Assembly (NCBI RefSeq): GCF_003952165.1
Contig: NZ_RXFT01000015.1
Span: 1-64,000 of the forward strand
Direction of reading: 5' to 3'
Length of the DNA: 64,000 nt
Source: Variovorax guangxiensis
Lineage (GTDB): Bacteria; Pseudomonadota; Gammaproteobacteria; Burkholderiales; Burkholderiaceae_C
Every line of letters begins with the position of its first letter. The stretch's first letter is position 1. The notes beneath the pieces were generated by a model, which was not told where the DNA came from, ran no database searches, and saw only the letters and a program-made list of their open reading frames with translations. The position numbers and the translations under genes are program-made. This document shows positions 41,342 to 50,855 of this stretch, piece by piece.

Positions 41342-42436
41342 ATGCCAGCCGCCTTCATTCCCATCCACGCCATCAAGGGCCGCGGCGCGGCCACGCACAT
41401 CGCACACCGTTTCTCCAAGGACGAGCGCGACGCCTTCGACGACGGCTGGGGCACGCTGGAAGAAGGCGCGGCCGAGGCCGAGACGCTGCAGCCCCTGGCC
41501 ACCGAGGTGCGCTTCGAGGACGTGAAGTCGGCCCTCAACGAGAACGACTCGCCCGACATCTACTTCGACCGCTCCCTCAACCCCTACCGGGGCTGCGAGC
41601 ACGGCTGCATCTACTGCTTCGCGCGGCCCACGCACAGCTACCTCAACCTGTCGCCCGGCCTCGACTTCGAGACCAAGCTGATCGCCAAGCGCAACATCGC
41701 CGAGGTGCTGCGCACCGAGCTCGGGCGCAAGAGCTACCGGCCCAGCTACATCGCCATCGGCACCGCCACCGACTGCTACCAGCCCATCGAGCGCGAACTG
41801 CGGCTGACGCGCTCGGTGATCGAGCTGCTGGGCGAGGCGCGGCACCCGTTCGCGCTGGTCACCAAGTCGAGCGCCATCGAGCGCGATCTCGACCTGATCG
41901 CGCCCATGGCGGCCGACCACCTGGCGGCCGTGTACATCACCGTGACCACGCTCGACGGCGACCTCGCCCGCAAGCTGGAGCCGCGTGCCGCCGCGCCGCA
42001 CCGCCGGCTTCGCACGATCCGCACGCTCACCGAGGCCGGCGTGCCGGTGGGCGTGAGCGTGGCGCCGCAGATTCCCTTCGTGACCGAAGACATGGAACAG
42101 GTGCTCGAAGCCGCATGGGAGGCCGGCGCGCGCAGCGCCTTCTACACGGTGGTCCGCCTGCCGTGGGAAGTGGCTCCGCTCTTCAAGGAATGGCTGGCGC
42201 TGCACTACCCGCAGCGCGCCGACCGCATCATGGCGCGCATCCACGAGATGCGCGGCGGCAAGGACTACGACGCCGACTTCGCCACGCGCATGAAAGGCTC
42301 GGGCCTGTGGGCCGACCTGATCCACCAGCGCTTCCAGAAGGCCGCGAACCGCCTGGGCTACAACCGGGAGCGCATTCCGCTCGAGATTTCCGCGTTCCGC
42401 CCGCCGGGCGCGGCGGGGCAGGGCAGCCTGTTCTAG
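41342..42436 (+). CDS. PA0069-family radical SAM protein (spore-photoproduct-lyase-like)
   Basis: A 364-aa radical SAM enzyme. The cluster-binding motif C-x3-C-x2-C is CEHGCIYCF, followed by ARPTHSYLNLSPGLDFETK, which defines the Rv2578c/PA0069 group related to spore photoproduct lyase. Conserved IGTATDCYQPIER and TVRLPWEVAPLF-like regions follow. The function is not known. The clear LexA box upstream argues for a role in DNA repair or damage response. The ribosome site AAGGAG lies 11 bp before the ATG. The stop abuts the convergent LysR stop. Confidence 0.93.
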   Translation: MPAAFIPIHAIKGRGAATHIAHRFSKDERDAFDDGWGTLEEGAAEAETLQPLATEVRFEDVKSALNENDSPDIYFDRSLNPYRGCEHGCIYCFARPTHSYLNLSPGLDFETKLIAKRNIAEVLRTELGRKSYRPSYIAIGTATDCYQPIERELRLTRSVIELLGEARHPFALVTKSSAIERDLDLIAPMAADHLAAVYITVTTLDGDLARKLEPRAAAPHRRLRTIRTLTEAGVPVGVSVAPQIPFVTEDMEQVLEAAWEAGARSAFYTVVRLPWEVAPLFKEWLALHYPQRADRIMARIHEMRGGKDYDADFATRMKGSGLWADLIHQRFQKAANRLGYNRERIPLEISAFRPPGAAGQGSLF

Positions 42437-43336
42437 CTAGGCCGCCTGTCGCACGGAGGCCCGCGCGCACGCCAGGAAGGGCTGGATCAGCGGGCTATCC
42501 CAGTCGCTGCGCCAGCAGGCGGCGATCTCCATCTTCGCGTCGACGTTGCGCAGCGGCCTGAACACCACGCCCGGCGGCCGGCCGATCCGCGCGCATGCGG
42601 GCAGGATGGCCACGCCCTTGCCCGCGAGCACCAGCGCCAGCGCCGACACCATGGTCTCGACCCGCTGCGCGACGGGCATGCCGACGCCGTGCCGCCGCAG
42701 CATCGAGGCCACCACCGACTTGTCGAGATCGCCCTCGGGCACCGGCAGCCCGATGAGCGGCACGCCCTCGAGCCGCTGCAGCGGAACGCTGGCCATGCGC
42801 GCCAGCGGCGAATCCGCGCGCACCGCCAGCATCAGCGGCTGGGTGCCGATGCGCTCGACCGAGATGCCGGCCTGCGCGATGGGCGGAATGCAGATCGCCA
42901 CCGACACGTCGGAATCGGTGACGGCCGAGATGTTGTTCACCGCGTTGAGCTCCACGTACTGGATCTCCACGTCGGGCAGCTTCGCGCGCAGCGCGTTCTC
43001 CAGGCGGGGCAGCACCAGGTAAGAGAGCACCACCATGGTTCCGACGGTGAGCCGGCCCCTGCTGCCCGAGCCTATGGCCCGCGCGGCGTCGAAGCCTTCG
43101 TTGGCCAGCAGCAGGGCTTCCTTCGCGCGCCTGAAGAGCGCATTGCCGGCATCGGTGATCTCCATGCCGCGCGCCGTGCGCTGGAACAGGGGCGTTCCCA
43201 CCGAGGCTTCCAGGTTCCGGATGTGCACCGACAGCGGCGGCTGCGCCATGTTGAGCCGCCGTGCGGCCTTGCCCACGCTGCGTTCCTCGGCAACGGCCAC
43301 GAAGTAGCGGAGCGTTCTGAAGTCTGGTGCTGCCAT
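42437..43336 (-). CDS. LysR-family transcriptional regulator
   Basis: A 299-aa regulator with HTH RSVGKAARRLNMAQPPLSVHIRNLE and an effector domain from about residue 90 (GRLTVGTMVVLSYLVLPRLE). It is divergent from the amidase/Bug/MFS group and probably controls it. ATG 43336 starts the canonical LysR N-terminus (MAAPDFRTLRYFVAVAEE); the much longer open frame upstream is antisense to the amidase gene and not coding. Confidence 0.93.
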   Translation of the reverse strand: MAAPDFRTLRYFVAVAEERSVGKAARRLNMAQPPLSVHIRNLEASVGTPLFQRTARGMEITDAGNALFRRAKEALLLANEGFDAARAIGSGSRGRLTVGTMVVLSYLVLPRLENALRAKLPDVEIQYVELNAVNNISAVTDSDVSVAICIPPIAQAGISVERIGTQPLMLAVRADSPLARMASVPLQRLEGVPLIGLPVPEGDLDKSVVASMLRRHGVGMPVAQRVETMVSALALVLAGKGVAILPACARIGRPPGVVFRPLRNVDAKMEIAACWRSDWDSPLIQPFLACARASVRQAA

Positions 43337-43405
43337 ACGCTGGTCATATGCCTTTTCGAGAAAACAGTATTGGACTGGCTTTGGGGGCGCATCAATCATT
43401 TGCGC

Positions 43406-44857
43406 ATGCAAAAGTATCCCCGTCTTCCGAAGTCCGAGATCTGCGAAATGTCCGCCGTGACGCTGCGCTCCCTCGTCGCGCAACGCAAGCTCTCGCCGGT
43501 GGAGATCGTCGCCGAGGTGCTGCGCCGCGCCGATGCGGTGCAGCCGCTGCTGAACTGCTTCGTCACCCTGTGCCACGAGCAGGCCATGGAAGAGGCCAGG
43601 AAGGCGGAGGCGGCCCTGATGAAGGGCGAGGCGCAGGGCCTGCTGCACGGCCTGCCCTTCACGGCGAAGGACATCGTCGACACCGCGGACGTCAGGACCA
43701 CCTACGGCTCGGTGCTGCACCGCGACCATGTTCCCGCGCAGGACGCGCTGGCCGTGGCGCGCATTCGCCAGGCCGGCGGCATCCTGATCGGCAAGACCAC
43801 CTCGTCCGAGTTCGGCGCCAAGTGCATGACCGATGCGCCCCTCTTCGGCAGCACCCGCAACGCATGGGACGCCACGCGCACCAGCGGCGGCTCCAGCGGA
43901 GGCGCGGCCGCCTCCATGGCGGCGGGCGTCGCGCCCCTGGCCATCGCCACCGACGGCGGCGGCTCCACCCGCATTCCCGCCGCCTGCAACGGCGTTGTGG
44001 GCCTGAAGCAGAGCCTGGGCGTGGTGCCGCACAGCCAGGTGCAGGACGCCTTCGGCAACTACACCTACGTGACGCCCACCACGCGCGACGTGGCCGACAC
44101 CGCGCTCATGCTGCAGGCCATGACCGGTGCGCACGGCTGCGACCCGTGGTCGCTGGGTGTGCCCGCGCAGCCTTACTTCGACGCGCTGCGGCCCGCCTCC
44201 GACCTGCGCGGAAAGCGCGTCCTGTACCGCGCGACGCTGGAAGGGCGCCCGATCTCCGCCGACGTCGCCGCCGCCTTCGAGGCCGCGCTCGCCACGCTGC
44301 GCTCGATGGGGGCGCAACTGGAGGAGATGCCCGACGAGGGCTATGACGTCGAGCCGGTGTGGCGCGTGATCAACCACACCAGCTGGCGCGGCCGCTTCGC
44401 TCCGCTGGCCGAGGCGCACGGCGAGAAGCTCAGCCCCTCGCTGCTGCAGCAGCTCGCGCTGGCGCAGCACGTCGACGGCGTCGCCTTCCAGCAGGCCATG
44501 TTCGCCAGGACCGCGCTCTTTCGCCGGGTGCAGGCCCAGCTGGAGACGCACGACTTCATCTTCACGCCGACCCTTTCGCGCACGGCGCTGCCTATCGACC
44601 AGGACCTGTTCGGAAGCATCGAGATCGACGGCCAGTCCTATGCCGACCTGAGGCCGAACTGGTTCCCATGGACGATGCCTTTCAACCTCACGGGCCATCC
44701 CGCCATCAGCCTGCCCTGCGGCGCCGGACGCGACGGCCTGCCCATCGGCATGCAGCTGGTCGGCCGCTTCCGCGAAGACCAGCAGCTGCTGCAGGCCGCG
44801 GCCGGCTTCGAGGCCGCGCACAGGCCGGCGAACGCATTGCCCGTGCTGGCCTTCTGA
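43406..44857 (+). CDS. Amidase (amidase-signature family)
   Basis: A 483-aa hydrolase of the AS family. The catalytic Lys is in FTAKDIVDTADV, the cis-Ser and nucleophile Ser are in RTSGGSSGGAAASMAAG, and the following TDGGGSTRIPAACNGVVGLK is the usual family stretch. It splits an amide, in a catabolic setting rather than in GatCAB, since gatB/gatC are absent. The start at 43406 has no clear ribosome site; ATG 43448 is an alternative. It is followed by a Bug protein (42 bp gap) and an MFS transporter, and is divergent from a LysR gene. Confidence 0.9.
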   Translation: MQKYPRLPKSEICEMSAVTLRSLVAQRKLSPVEIVAEVLRRADAVQPLLNCFVTLCHEQAMEEARKAEAALMKGEAQGLLHGLPFTAKDIVDTADVRTTYGSVLHRDHVPAQDALAVARIRQAGGILIGKTTSSEFGAKCMTDAPLFGSTRNAWDATRTSGGSSGGAAASMAAGVAPLAIATDGGGSTRIPAACNGVVGLKQSLGVVPHSQVQDAFGNYTYVTPTTRDVADTALMLQAMTGAHGCDPWSLGVPAQPYFDALRPASDLRGKRVLYRATLEGRPISADVAAAFEAALATLRSMGAQLEEMPDEGYDVEPVWRVINHTSWRGRFAPLAEAHGEKLSPSLLQQLALAQHVDGVAFQQAMFARTALFRRVQAQLETHDFIFTPTLSRTALPIDQDLFGSIEIDGQSYADLRPNWFPWTMPFNLTGHPAISLPCGAGRDGLPIGMQLVGRFREDQQLLQAAAGFEAAHRPANALPVLAF

Positions 44858-44899
44858 GCCGGCCCTCCACCCGTTCCCAACTCCGCAGGTACTCCCACC

Positions 44900-45871
44900 A
44901 TGGCCTCGTTCCTCAAGACACTTCTGCTGGGCGCCTCGATCGCCCTGGCCGGCGCGGCCGCGCATGCCGACAGCGCCACGCCGATCCGGCTGATCATCGG
45001 CTTTCCGCCGGGCGGCGCGCTCGACAGCCTCGCGCGTTCGCTGGCCGAGGACCTGCGCACCACGCTGAAGGAGCCCGTGCTGGTGGAGAACCGCCCCGGC
45101 GCTTCCACCCGCATCTCCATCGAGGCGGTGAAGGCTGCGAAGCCCGACGGCCGAACCATCCTGCTCGGCGCCACGCCGCCCTTCGTGCTCTTTCCGATGA
45201 CCTACGCGCGGCTGAACTACGACGTCGACAAGGACTTCGTGCCCCTCGCACACCTGGCGAACGTGCCCAGCGTGATCTCCGCGGGCGCGAACCAGCCGTT
45301 CAAAACGCTCGCGGAATACGTCGCGTGGGTGCGCAAGAACCCTTCCGGCGGCAGCGTCGGCCTCACCAACCTCGGCGGCGGCCTGCACTTCAGCCTGCTT
45401 CAGTTGTCGAAGGCCATCGGCGTGCCGCTCACGCCCGTCACCTACCGGGGCGGCGCGCCGCTAGCCACCGACATCGTCGGCGACCACGTGCCGCTGGGTG
45501 CCGACGCGCTGGCCAGCCAGCTCGAACTGCATCGCGCGGGCAAGCTGCGCATCCTGGGCGTGGCGGGCACGAAACGGCTGAGCTGGCTGCCCGATGTTCC
45601 GACGATCAAGGAGTCGGGCTACGACGCCTTCGACCGCGCCAATGCCGCCTACGCCGCGTTCGTGCCTGCCGGCACGCCGAAGGACGTGGTCGCGAAGCTG
45701 GAGTCGGCCTTTCTCTCCGCGATGCGCAGCCCGCAGGTGCGCGGGCAGGTCGACCGCATGGGCCTCGAGCCCACGGGGCTGCCCGGCGCGGAAGTGAAGC
45801 GGATCATGGCTTCGGACCGCGCGTACTGGCGCCCCATCGTCGAGGCCTCGGGCTTCAAGAGCGAAGACTGA
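44900..45871 (+). CDS. Bug-family (TctC-like) periplasmic substrate-binding protein
   Basis: A 323-aa secreted protein with signal peptide LLLGASIALAGAAAHA, then IRLIIGFPPGGALDSLAR, VENRPGAST and KPDGRTILLGATPP. It lies between the amidase and an MFS transporter in one orientation, so its ligand may be the amide substrate. It is the fourth orphan Bug protein of the window. Confidence 0.92.
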   Translation: MASFLKTLLLGASIALAGAAAHADSATPIRLIIGFPPGGALDSLARSLAEDLRTTLKEPVLVENRPGASTRISIEAVKAAKPDGRTILLGATPPFVLFPMTYARLNYDVDKDFVPLAHLANVPSVISAGANQPFKTLAEYVAWVRKNPSGGSVGLTNLGGGLHFSLLQLSKAIGVPLTPVTYRGGAPLATDIVGDHVPLGADALASQLELHRAGKLRILGVAGTKRLSWLPDVPTIKESGYDAFDRANAAYAAFVPAGTPKDVVAKLESAFLSAMRSPQVRGQVDRMGLEPTGLPGAEVKRIMASDRAYWRPIVEASGFKSED

Positions 45872-45877
45872 ACGCAA

Positions 45878-47341
45878 GTGACTACCGGCAGTGTGGGCAG
45901 CGAGGGTGCGGACGACAGGGCTGGCTGGGCTGTGCTCGCAGCCGCCAGCGCCGGGGCGTTGCTGTGCTTTCTCAACCTCAGCGCGCTCAACGTCGCGCTG
46001 CCGGCAGTGGCGCGCAGCCTGCATGCTTCGCCCACGCAGGCGAGCTGGATCCTGCTGTCGTACATGCTGGTCAGCACCGTCTGCATCCTCAGCTTCGGGC
46101 GGCTGGCCGACCTGTGGGGGCGGCGCAGGCTCTTCCTCGCGGGGCTGTGCCTCTTCGTGGCCGCCTGCGCGGCATGCGCCTTCGCGCCCGACGCCGGGCT
46201 GATGCTGGCGGCACGCATCTGCCAGGCGGTGGGCGCGGCCGGCGTCATGGCCAATGCCAGCGCGCTGGTGGGCGATGCCTTCGGCCGCCGCAGGATGGGG
46301 CTGGCGCTCGGCGTGCTCGCCATGGTCGCGGCGCTGGCGCAGGTCGTGGGCCCGCTGGCCGGCGGCTTCGTCGTGTCGTGGTGGGGCTGGCGCGTGCTCT
46401 TCATGCTCAACGTGCCGTTGGGGCTGTGCGTGCTGGCCCTGTCGTGGAAGGTGCTGCCAGCGGGCGCAGCCGTGCGATCGGAGCGCTTCGACCTTGCGGG
46501 CGCGGCGCTTTCCTTCGTCGGCATCGGATGCGTGACCTACGCGCTCTCGATGGCGGGCACGCGCGGCTGGACGAGCACGCCGGTGTGGGCGTTCATGTTC
46601 GCGGGGCTTGGCGCCATCGCGCTCTTCCATAGGGTCCAGGTGCGCGCATCGAGCCCGCTGGTCGATCCCTCGCTGTTCGGTGACCCGGTGCGCCGCACCG
46701 CCTACGCGGGCATCCTGCTGCTGTCGATGGCGCAGGCCGCGCCGCTGGTGCTGGTGGCGCTGTATCTGCAGGCCTGCGCGGGGCTGGAGCCCTCGCAGGC
46801 GGGCCTGCGCGTGGCCCCGGTCGCATTCGGCATGCTGATGGCCGCACCCGTGGCGGGCATGCTGATCCGGCGCTTCAGTCCCGAGGCGGTGTGCGTGGGC
46901 GGCATGCTGCTCGCTGCAGGCGCGCTGGCGATGCTGGCCACGCTGCTGCGGCCGGAGATCGGCGCGGTGCCGCTGTCGCTGTGCTTCTGGGGGCTGGGCC
47001 TCGGCATCGGCAGCTTCGTGACGCCGAACAACGCGTCGATCCTGCAGACAGTGACGCCGCAGCGCAGGGGTATCGCCAACGGCGTGCGCTCGACACTGCA
47101 GAACACCGGAATCATGGTGGGCACCGCGCTGGCGCTCAGCGTGGCGCTGGCGCGGCTTTCGCCAGGCTCGCAGCGCAGCGTTCTAGGCAACGCAGGTGCG
47201 GGGCTTTCCGGCCTTGACGTGGCCATCTTCACCCGCGGCACCAGCGCCGCGCTGACCCTGCTCGCGGTGCTGTGCCTTGCGGGCTCGGCCATGATCGCCA
47301 GCAGCCGCCGCCGGGCCATGAGGCTGCAGTCGCAGGGCTGA
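45878..47341 (+). CDS. MFS transporter, DHA2 (14-helix drug/proton antiporter) family
   Basis: A 487-aa inner-membrane transporter with about 14 hydrophobic segments. The family motifs are LNVALPAVARSL (motif D1-like), GRLADLWGRRRLF (motif A) and VVGPLAGGFVVSWWGWRVLFMLNVPLG (motif C). It probably exports a toxic compound or moves the amide-derived substrate. The GTG at 45878 follows the Bug stop by 6 bp, so it belongs to the same transcript. Confidence 0.9.
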   Translation: MTTGSVGSEGADDRAGWAVLAAASAGALLCFLNLSALNVALPAVARSLHASPTQASWILLSYMLVSTVCILSFGRLADLWGRRRLFLAGLCLFVAACAACAFAPDAGLMLAARICQAVGAAGVMANASALVGDAFGRRRMGLALGVLAMVAALAQVVGPLAGGFVVSWWGWRVLFMLNVPLGLCVLALSWKVLPAGAAVRSERFDLAGAALSFVGIGCVTYALSMAGTRGWTSTPVWAFMFAGLGAIALFHRVQVRASSPLVDPSLFGDPVRRTAYAGILLLSMAQAAPLVLVALYLQACAGLEPSQAGLRVAPVAFGMLMAAPVAGMLIRRFSPEAVCVGGMLLAAGALAMLATLLRPEIGAVPLSLCFWGLGLGIGSFVTPNNASILQTVTPQRRGIANGVRSTLQNTGIMVGTALALSVALARLSPGSQRSVLGNAGAGLSGLDVAIFTRGTSAALTLLAVLCLAGSAMIASSRRRAMRLQSQG

Positions 47342-47454
47342 GGCGGCCGGCGCCGTGCACAATCCGGGGCTTGTCGACCATCCTCCCGTGCGTTCGGCGC
47401 TGCTGCTAAAAGGGCAGCCGGCAGGCACGGGAAGCTTCCAGCCCCAGAGGGCGC

Positions 47455-48504
47455 ATGCGAATCCACGAACTGAAAGAGCGGCTGCGAAAAGCCGGAGCCG
47501 GCCCGAGCCATGAGCAGCGCATCCTGCGGCTGTGGTCCCACGCCCTGCCCAGGAACAGCGGCAGGCGCCTGCCCGCGAGCTTCTTTCCCGCGCCGTTGAT
47601 GGAGGCACTGCCAGCCATCGAAGCCGAGCTTGCGGGGCTGGCGCGCGTGGTCGCGGCGCATCCGGGCGCCGATGGTTCCGAGCGGCTGCTGGTCGCGCTC
47701 GCCGACGGCCAGACCGTCGAAAGCGTGCTGCTGCCGCGCGACGGCCTCTGCGTGTCGTCGCAAGTTGGCTGCGCCGTCGGCTGCCAGTTCTGCATGACGG
47801 GCCGCGACGGCCTGCTGCGGCAGGTGGGAAGCGCCGAGATCATTGCCCAGGTCGCGCTCGCGCGCATGCGCAGGCCGGTGCGCAAGGTGGTCTTCATGGG
47901 CATGGGCGAGCCCGCGCACAACATGGACAACGTGCTGGAGGCCATCGAGCTGCTCGGCACCGTGGGCAATGTCGGCCACAAGAACCTCGTGTTCTCCACC
48001 GTGGGCGATCCGCGCGTGTTCGAGAGACTGGCCGGGGAGCGCGTCAGGCCCGCGCTGGCGCTCTCACTGCACACCACCAAGGCCGGGCTGCGCAGGAAGC
48101 TGCTTCCGCGCGCGCCCAACATGACGCCGGAAGAACTGGTCGCCGCGGGCGAACGCTACGCGCGGGCCACCGGCTATCCCATCCAGTACCAGTGGACACT
48201 GCTGGAAGGCGTCAACGATGGGCAGGACGAGATCGACGGCATCGTCCGGCTGCTCTCGGGCAAGTGGGGCGTGCTGAACATGATTCCGTTCAACGCGGTG
48301 GATGGCGTGGAGTTCAACCGCCCCTCATGGGAGCGCTGCAAGCAGATTGCCCGCACGCTGCACGAGCGCGGCATCCTGACGAAGCTGCGGCAGTCGGCGG
48401 GGCAGGACATCGACGGCGGGTGCGGCCAGCTGAGGGCGCGCGCCGCCGAAGTGGCCGAAGTGGCCATACCGATCCGCAGGATCGAAGAGCTGCGCGTCAG
48501 CTGA
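47455..48504 (+). CDS. RlmN/Cfr-family radical SAM RNA methyltransferase
   Basis: A 349-aa enzyme methylating an adenine in RNA through a methyl-cysteine intermediate. The radical SAM motif is GCAVGCQFCMTGRDG (C-x3-C-x2-C), with FMGMGEPAHNMDNVLEAI. The C-terminal methyl-Cys lies in DIDGGCGQL. RlmN acts on C2 of A2503 of 23S rRNA and A37 of tRNA; Cfr acts on C8. The TGRDGL sequence after the cluster is slightly Cfr-like, but specificity cannot be told. It is not in the usual ndk-rlmN-hisS context, so it is probably a second copy. Its end overlaps the convergent hydrolase gene by 8 bp. Confidence 0.88.
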   Translation: MRIHELKERLRKAGAGPSHEQRILRLWSHALPRNSGRRLPASFFPAPLMEALPAIEAELAGLARVVAAHPGADGSERLLVALADGQTVESVLLPRDGLCVSSQVGCAVGCQFCMTGRDGLLRQVGSAEIIAQVALARMRRPVRKVVFMGMGEPAHNMDNVLEAIELLGTVGNVGHKNLVFSTVGDPRVFERLAGERVRPALALSLHTTKAGLRRKLLPRAPNMTPEELVAAGERYARATGYPIQYQWTLLEGVNDGQDEIDGIVRLLSGKWGVLNMIPFNAVDGVEFNRPSWERCKQIARTLHERGILTKLRQSAGQDIDGGCGQLRARAAEVAEVAIPIRRIEELRVS

Positions 48505-49249
48505 AGGAAGCCATCCAGTCCCAGACCTGCGCGGGCGCCTCGACCATCACGTTGTGCCCATGCGGCCCGAGGTCGCGCGCTTCGGCGTCGAGCGAGCGGG
48601 TCTGCTCCAGCGTCACCATCGCATCGTTGCCTCCGCGCGCGAGATGAACGGGGCAGCGCGCGAGCGTCATCAGCTCCGATAGCGGCGGCTTGCCCACCGC
48701 GTTGGCGCGCGGGTCCATCGCAAGGCGCCAGCCGCCGTCGCCGTGCGCGATGCCTCGCGCTGACACCGATGCCGGCGCACCGGCAACCGCGGCGAGGCCC
48801 GACACCTTCAGGTAACGCTCGCGCGCTTCCTCTTCGGTGGCGAACAGCTTCGCGGGCTGCAGCGCCAGCGAGTCCATGCGGCGCACTTCCTCGTCGCTCC
48901 AAGCGATCTTGATGCCGGCCGCGAAGACGCGATGCGGCAGGAGGCCGAACCAGCCCGTGGCGAGCGCGAGGCCGATCACGCCGCCCAGCGAATGCCCGAG
49001 CACCACGAGGCGGCCCTCGGGCTGCAGATGCGGCAGCACGGCGCGCGCGACGCTCGCCGCGTGCTGGCCGATGGCGTAGGAGTCCTGCGTGCCGGAGCCG
49101 CCATGGCCGGGCAGGTCGAGTGCGAGCCAGCGGCCTTTCCAGCGGGTGCCGGCATCGGCGCACATGGGCGACCACACGGCGCCCGTCGCGCCCATTCCGT
49201 GCAGCAAGAGAAGCAGGTCCGGGCCTTCGCCGCCTTGTTCCGTGTACAT
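48497..49249 (-). CDS. Alpha/beta-hydrolase
   Basis: A 250-aa hydrolase: LLLLLHGMGATGAVWSPM (oxyanion loop), DLPGHGGSG, nucleophile elbow LGHSLGGVIG, RCPVHLARGGNDAMV (acid) and the final GHNVMVEAP (His). Substrate unknown. The ATG at 49249 has AAGGAG about 11 bp upstream, which decides against the longer frame. Confidence 0.88.
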   Translation of the reverse strand: MYTEQGGEGPDLLLLLHGMGATGAVWSPMCADAGTRWKGRWLALDLPGHGGSGTQDSYAIGQHAASVARAVLPHLQPEGRLVVLGHSLGGVIGLALATGWFGLLPHRVFAAGIKIAWSDEEVRRMDSLALQPAKLFATEEEARERYLKVSGLAAVAGAPASVSARGIAHGDGGWRLAMDPRANAVGKPPLSELMTLARCPVHLARGGNDAMVTLEQTRSLDAEARDLGPHGHNVMVEAPAQVWDWMASFS

Positions 49250-49429
49250 GTCCGCCGTCTCCTTCGGTTCTTCGATGGCCGAAGAATACCTGCCGGTGCA
49301 TGCATGACCGTGCACTGTCGAGCCAGCCGCCAACCCCGCCGCCGCCGCCGCCTCGACGAGGCCGACGCAACGAAGAGGTTGTCGCCGGAACGCGAAACTG
49401 CGTCGGGCGCGAAGCCCTCGAAGCGCGCG

Positions 49430-50008
49430 TCAGCCGGCGTCCACCAGCTCCCAGTGATTCGCCAGGTGCATGAGATGCGCCCGGGTGTACTCCGACTTGC
49501 TCAGCACGCCGTAGGCGAAGTGCGGCGCGAGCGCGTTGCCGTGGCGTTCGAAGCGGCCCAGCGCGCTCATCAGGTGCTCCACCGCGGCATCGAGCGGCTG
49601 GCTTGATGCGATGGCCGGCGCGCCGGGGATGGGCTCTTCGAGCCCGTGGCTCATCCGGCCGCGCGCCGAGAACACGGCGAACGCCATGCTGCCCAGCGAG
49701 GCGCGGAACCACGCGGGCTTGAGCTGGGGGAAGCCGTCCAGGGAGTATTCGACGCTCTGCGCGCTGTGGTGCAGCACCTGGGCCAGGTCCCAGCCGGAGC
49801 GGGTGCGCAGCGGCGTCGTGCGCAGGCGCTCGAGGGTGCGCATGGCGCGGGGCAGGTCGGAGAAATCGTCCATGGCAATGGGCTGGTCGGAGTGGGTGAG
49901 GACGTAGCCGGCGCCCGTGGCTGCGGCGCCAGCCAGCAGCACGCCGCCGGTCAGCAGGGTGCGCCGGGTGCGCGACGCACGGTTGTCGTCCTTGTTGTCG
50001 GTGTTCAT
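49430..50008 (-). CDS. DUF1569 protein with Tat-like signal
   Basis: A 192-aa protein. The start SRTRRTLLTGGVLLAGAAATGAGYVL looks like a twin-arginine or membrane-anchor leader. The body fits DUF1569 (LQRLRTTPLRTRSGWDLAQVLHHSAQSVEYS-type region, then RAHLMHLANHWELV), a DinB-like four-helix fold with His residues suited to metal. Function unknown. It lies between a hydrolase and a MarR gene on the same strand. Confidence 0.82.
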   Translation of the reverse strand: MNTDNKDDNRASRTRRTLLTGGVLLAGAAATGAGYVLTHSDQPIAMDDFSDLPRAMRTLERLRTTPLRTRSGWDLAQVLHHSAQSVEYSLDGFPQLKPAWFRASLGSMAFAVFSARGRMSHGLEEPIPGAPAIASSQPLDAAVEHLMSALGRFERHGNALAPHFAYGVLSKSEYTRAHLMHLANHWELVDAG

Positions 50009-50071
50009 GTGGTGCCGGATGGTAGGCACCGGGCCGCGCCGGAACTGTCAAATTTCCGACGATCTCCGCAT

Positions 50072-50617
50072 TCAGGCGCTGCGCCCCGGCCACCTGTGGC
50101 GCGTGCCGCCCGAGCGGCGGTCGGCCTTCTCGGACACCGCGCCCAGCGCGCTCAGCTCCTTGCCGCGCAGCTCGAGGCGGCGCAGGCAAATGAGGAAGAC
50201 GTCGAGGTGCTCTTCGTCGAGGGCTTGGAGCAGGTCCATGTTGAGGCGCGCGATCCGCGGGAACACCGAGTCGCACAGCTCCCGGCCCGCAGCGCTCAGC
50301 CGCACATGGACCTCGCGGCCATCGTCGGCATCGCGCCTGCGTTCCACCAGCTTCTTCTCGGCCAGGCTGCGCAGGCCGCGCGAGGTACGCACGCGGTCGA
50401 GCTGCAGCCGGTCGGCGAATGCCGAGGAGGTGATCTCGCCGATCTGCGCGAGCATGCCGATCATTCCCCACTCGCGGTGCGTGATGCCGAAGCCGCCTTC
50501 GACGAGGCGCGTCGCCATGCCGCTGCCCGGGCGCATGGCACGGGAGAGGCGGTACAGGAGCAGGTCGTCCAGGGAGCGCGGCGAGCGCAGGGCCTGGGCA
50601 TCGGGGAAGGCTTGCAT
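50072..50617 (-). CDS. MarR-family transcriptional regulator
   Basis: A 181-aa winged-helix regulator: THREWGMIGMLAQIGEITSSAFADRLQLDRVRTSRGLRSLAEKKLVERRRDADDGRE-type HTH and wing, then LSAAGRELCDSV. It may control the DUF1569 gene downstream or the divergent region; an inverted repeat at 50713-50728 lies in its upstream gap. Confidence 0.9.
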   Translation of the reverse strand: MQAFPDAQALRSPRSLDDLLLYRLSRAMRPGSGMATRLVEGGFGITHREWGMIGMLAQIGEITSSAFADRLQLDRVRTSRGLRSLAEKKLVERRRDADDGREVHVRLSAAGRELCDSVFPRIARLNMDLLQALDEEHLDVFLICLRRLELRGKELSALGAVSEKADRRSGGTRHRWPGRSA

Positions 50618-50712
50618 TGGAAATCCGGACTAGAGGTCTTGGGGGCGGTCAACCGACCTCGATGGTGGGTGATGGATTAGATCAATCGTTTGTTGATATT
50701 TATAAACTGCCG

Positions 50713-50728
50713 GGCAATGAATATTGCC
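50713..50728. promoter_or_regulatory. Inverted repeat, candidate MarR or LysR site
   Basis: GGCAAT (50713-50718) and ATTGCC (50723-50728) flank GAAT. It lies 95 bp before the MarR start. Confidence 0.45.
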
Positions 50729-50855
50729 GAAATGTAATTGAGATTCGCGGCATTTCTCCATTGGACGTCCGCCAATTGCGGGAAGTCAGCCGGTGCTCAG
50801 TGTTCGCCGCCGCGTTCTTGCGCAAGCCGGCATATCGCACCGCTATTCGCTCCGG

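Noticed and set aside
42437..45388. 983-codon extension of the LysR frame on -
   Set aside because: Only 42437-43336 looks like protein; the upstream part is antisense to the amidase and Bug genes.
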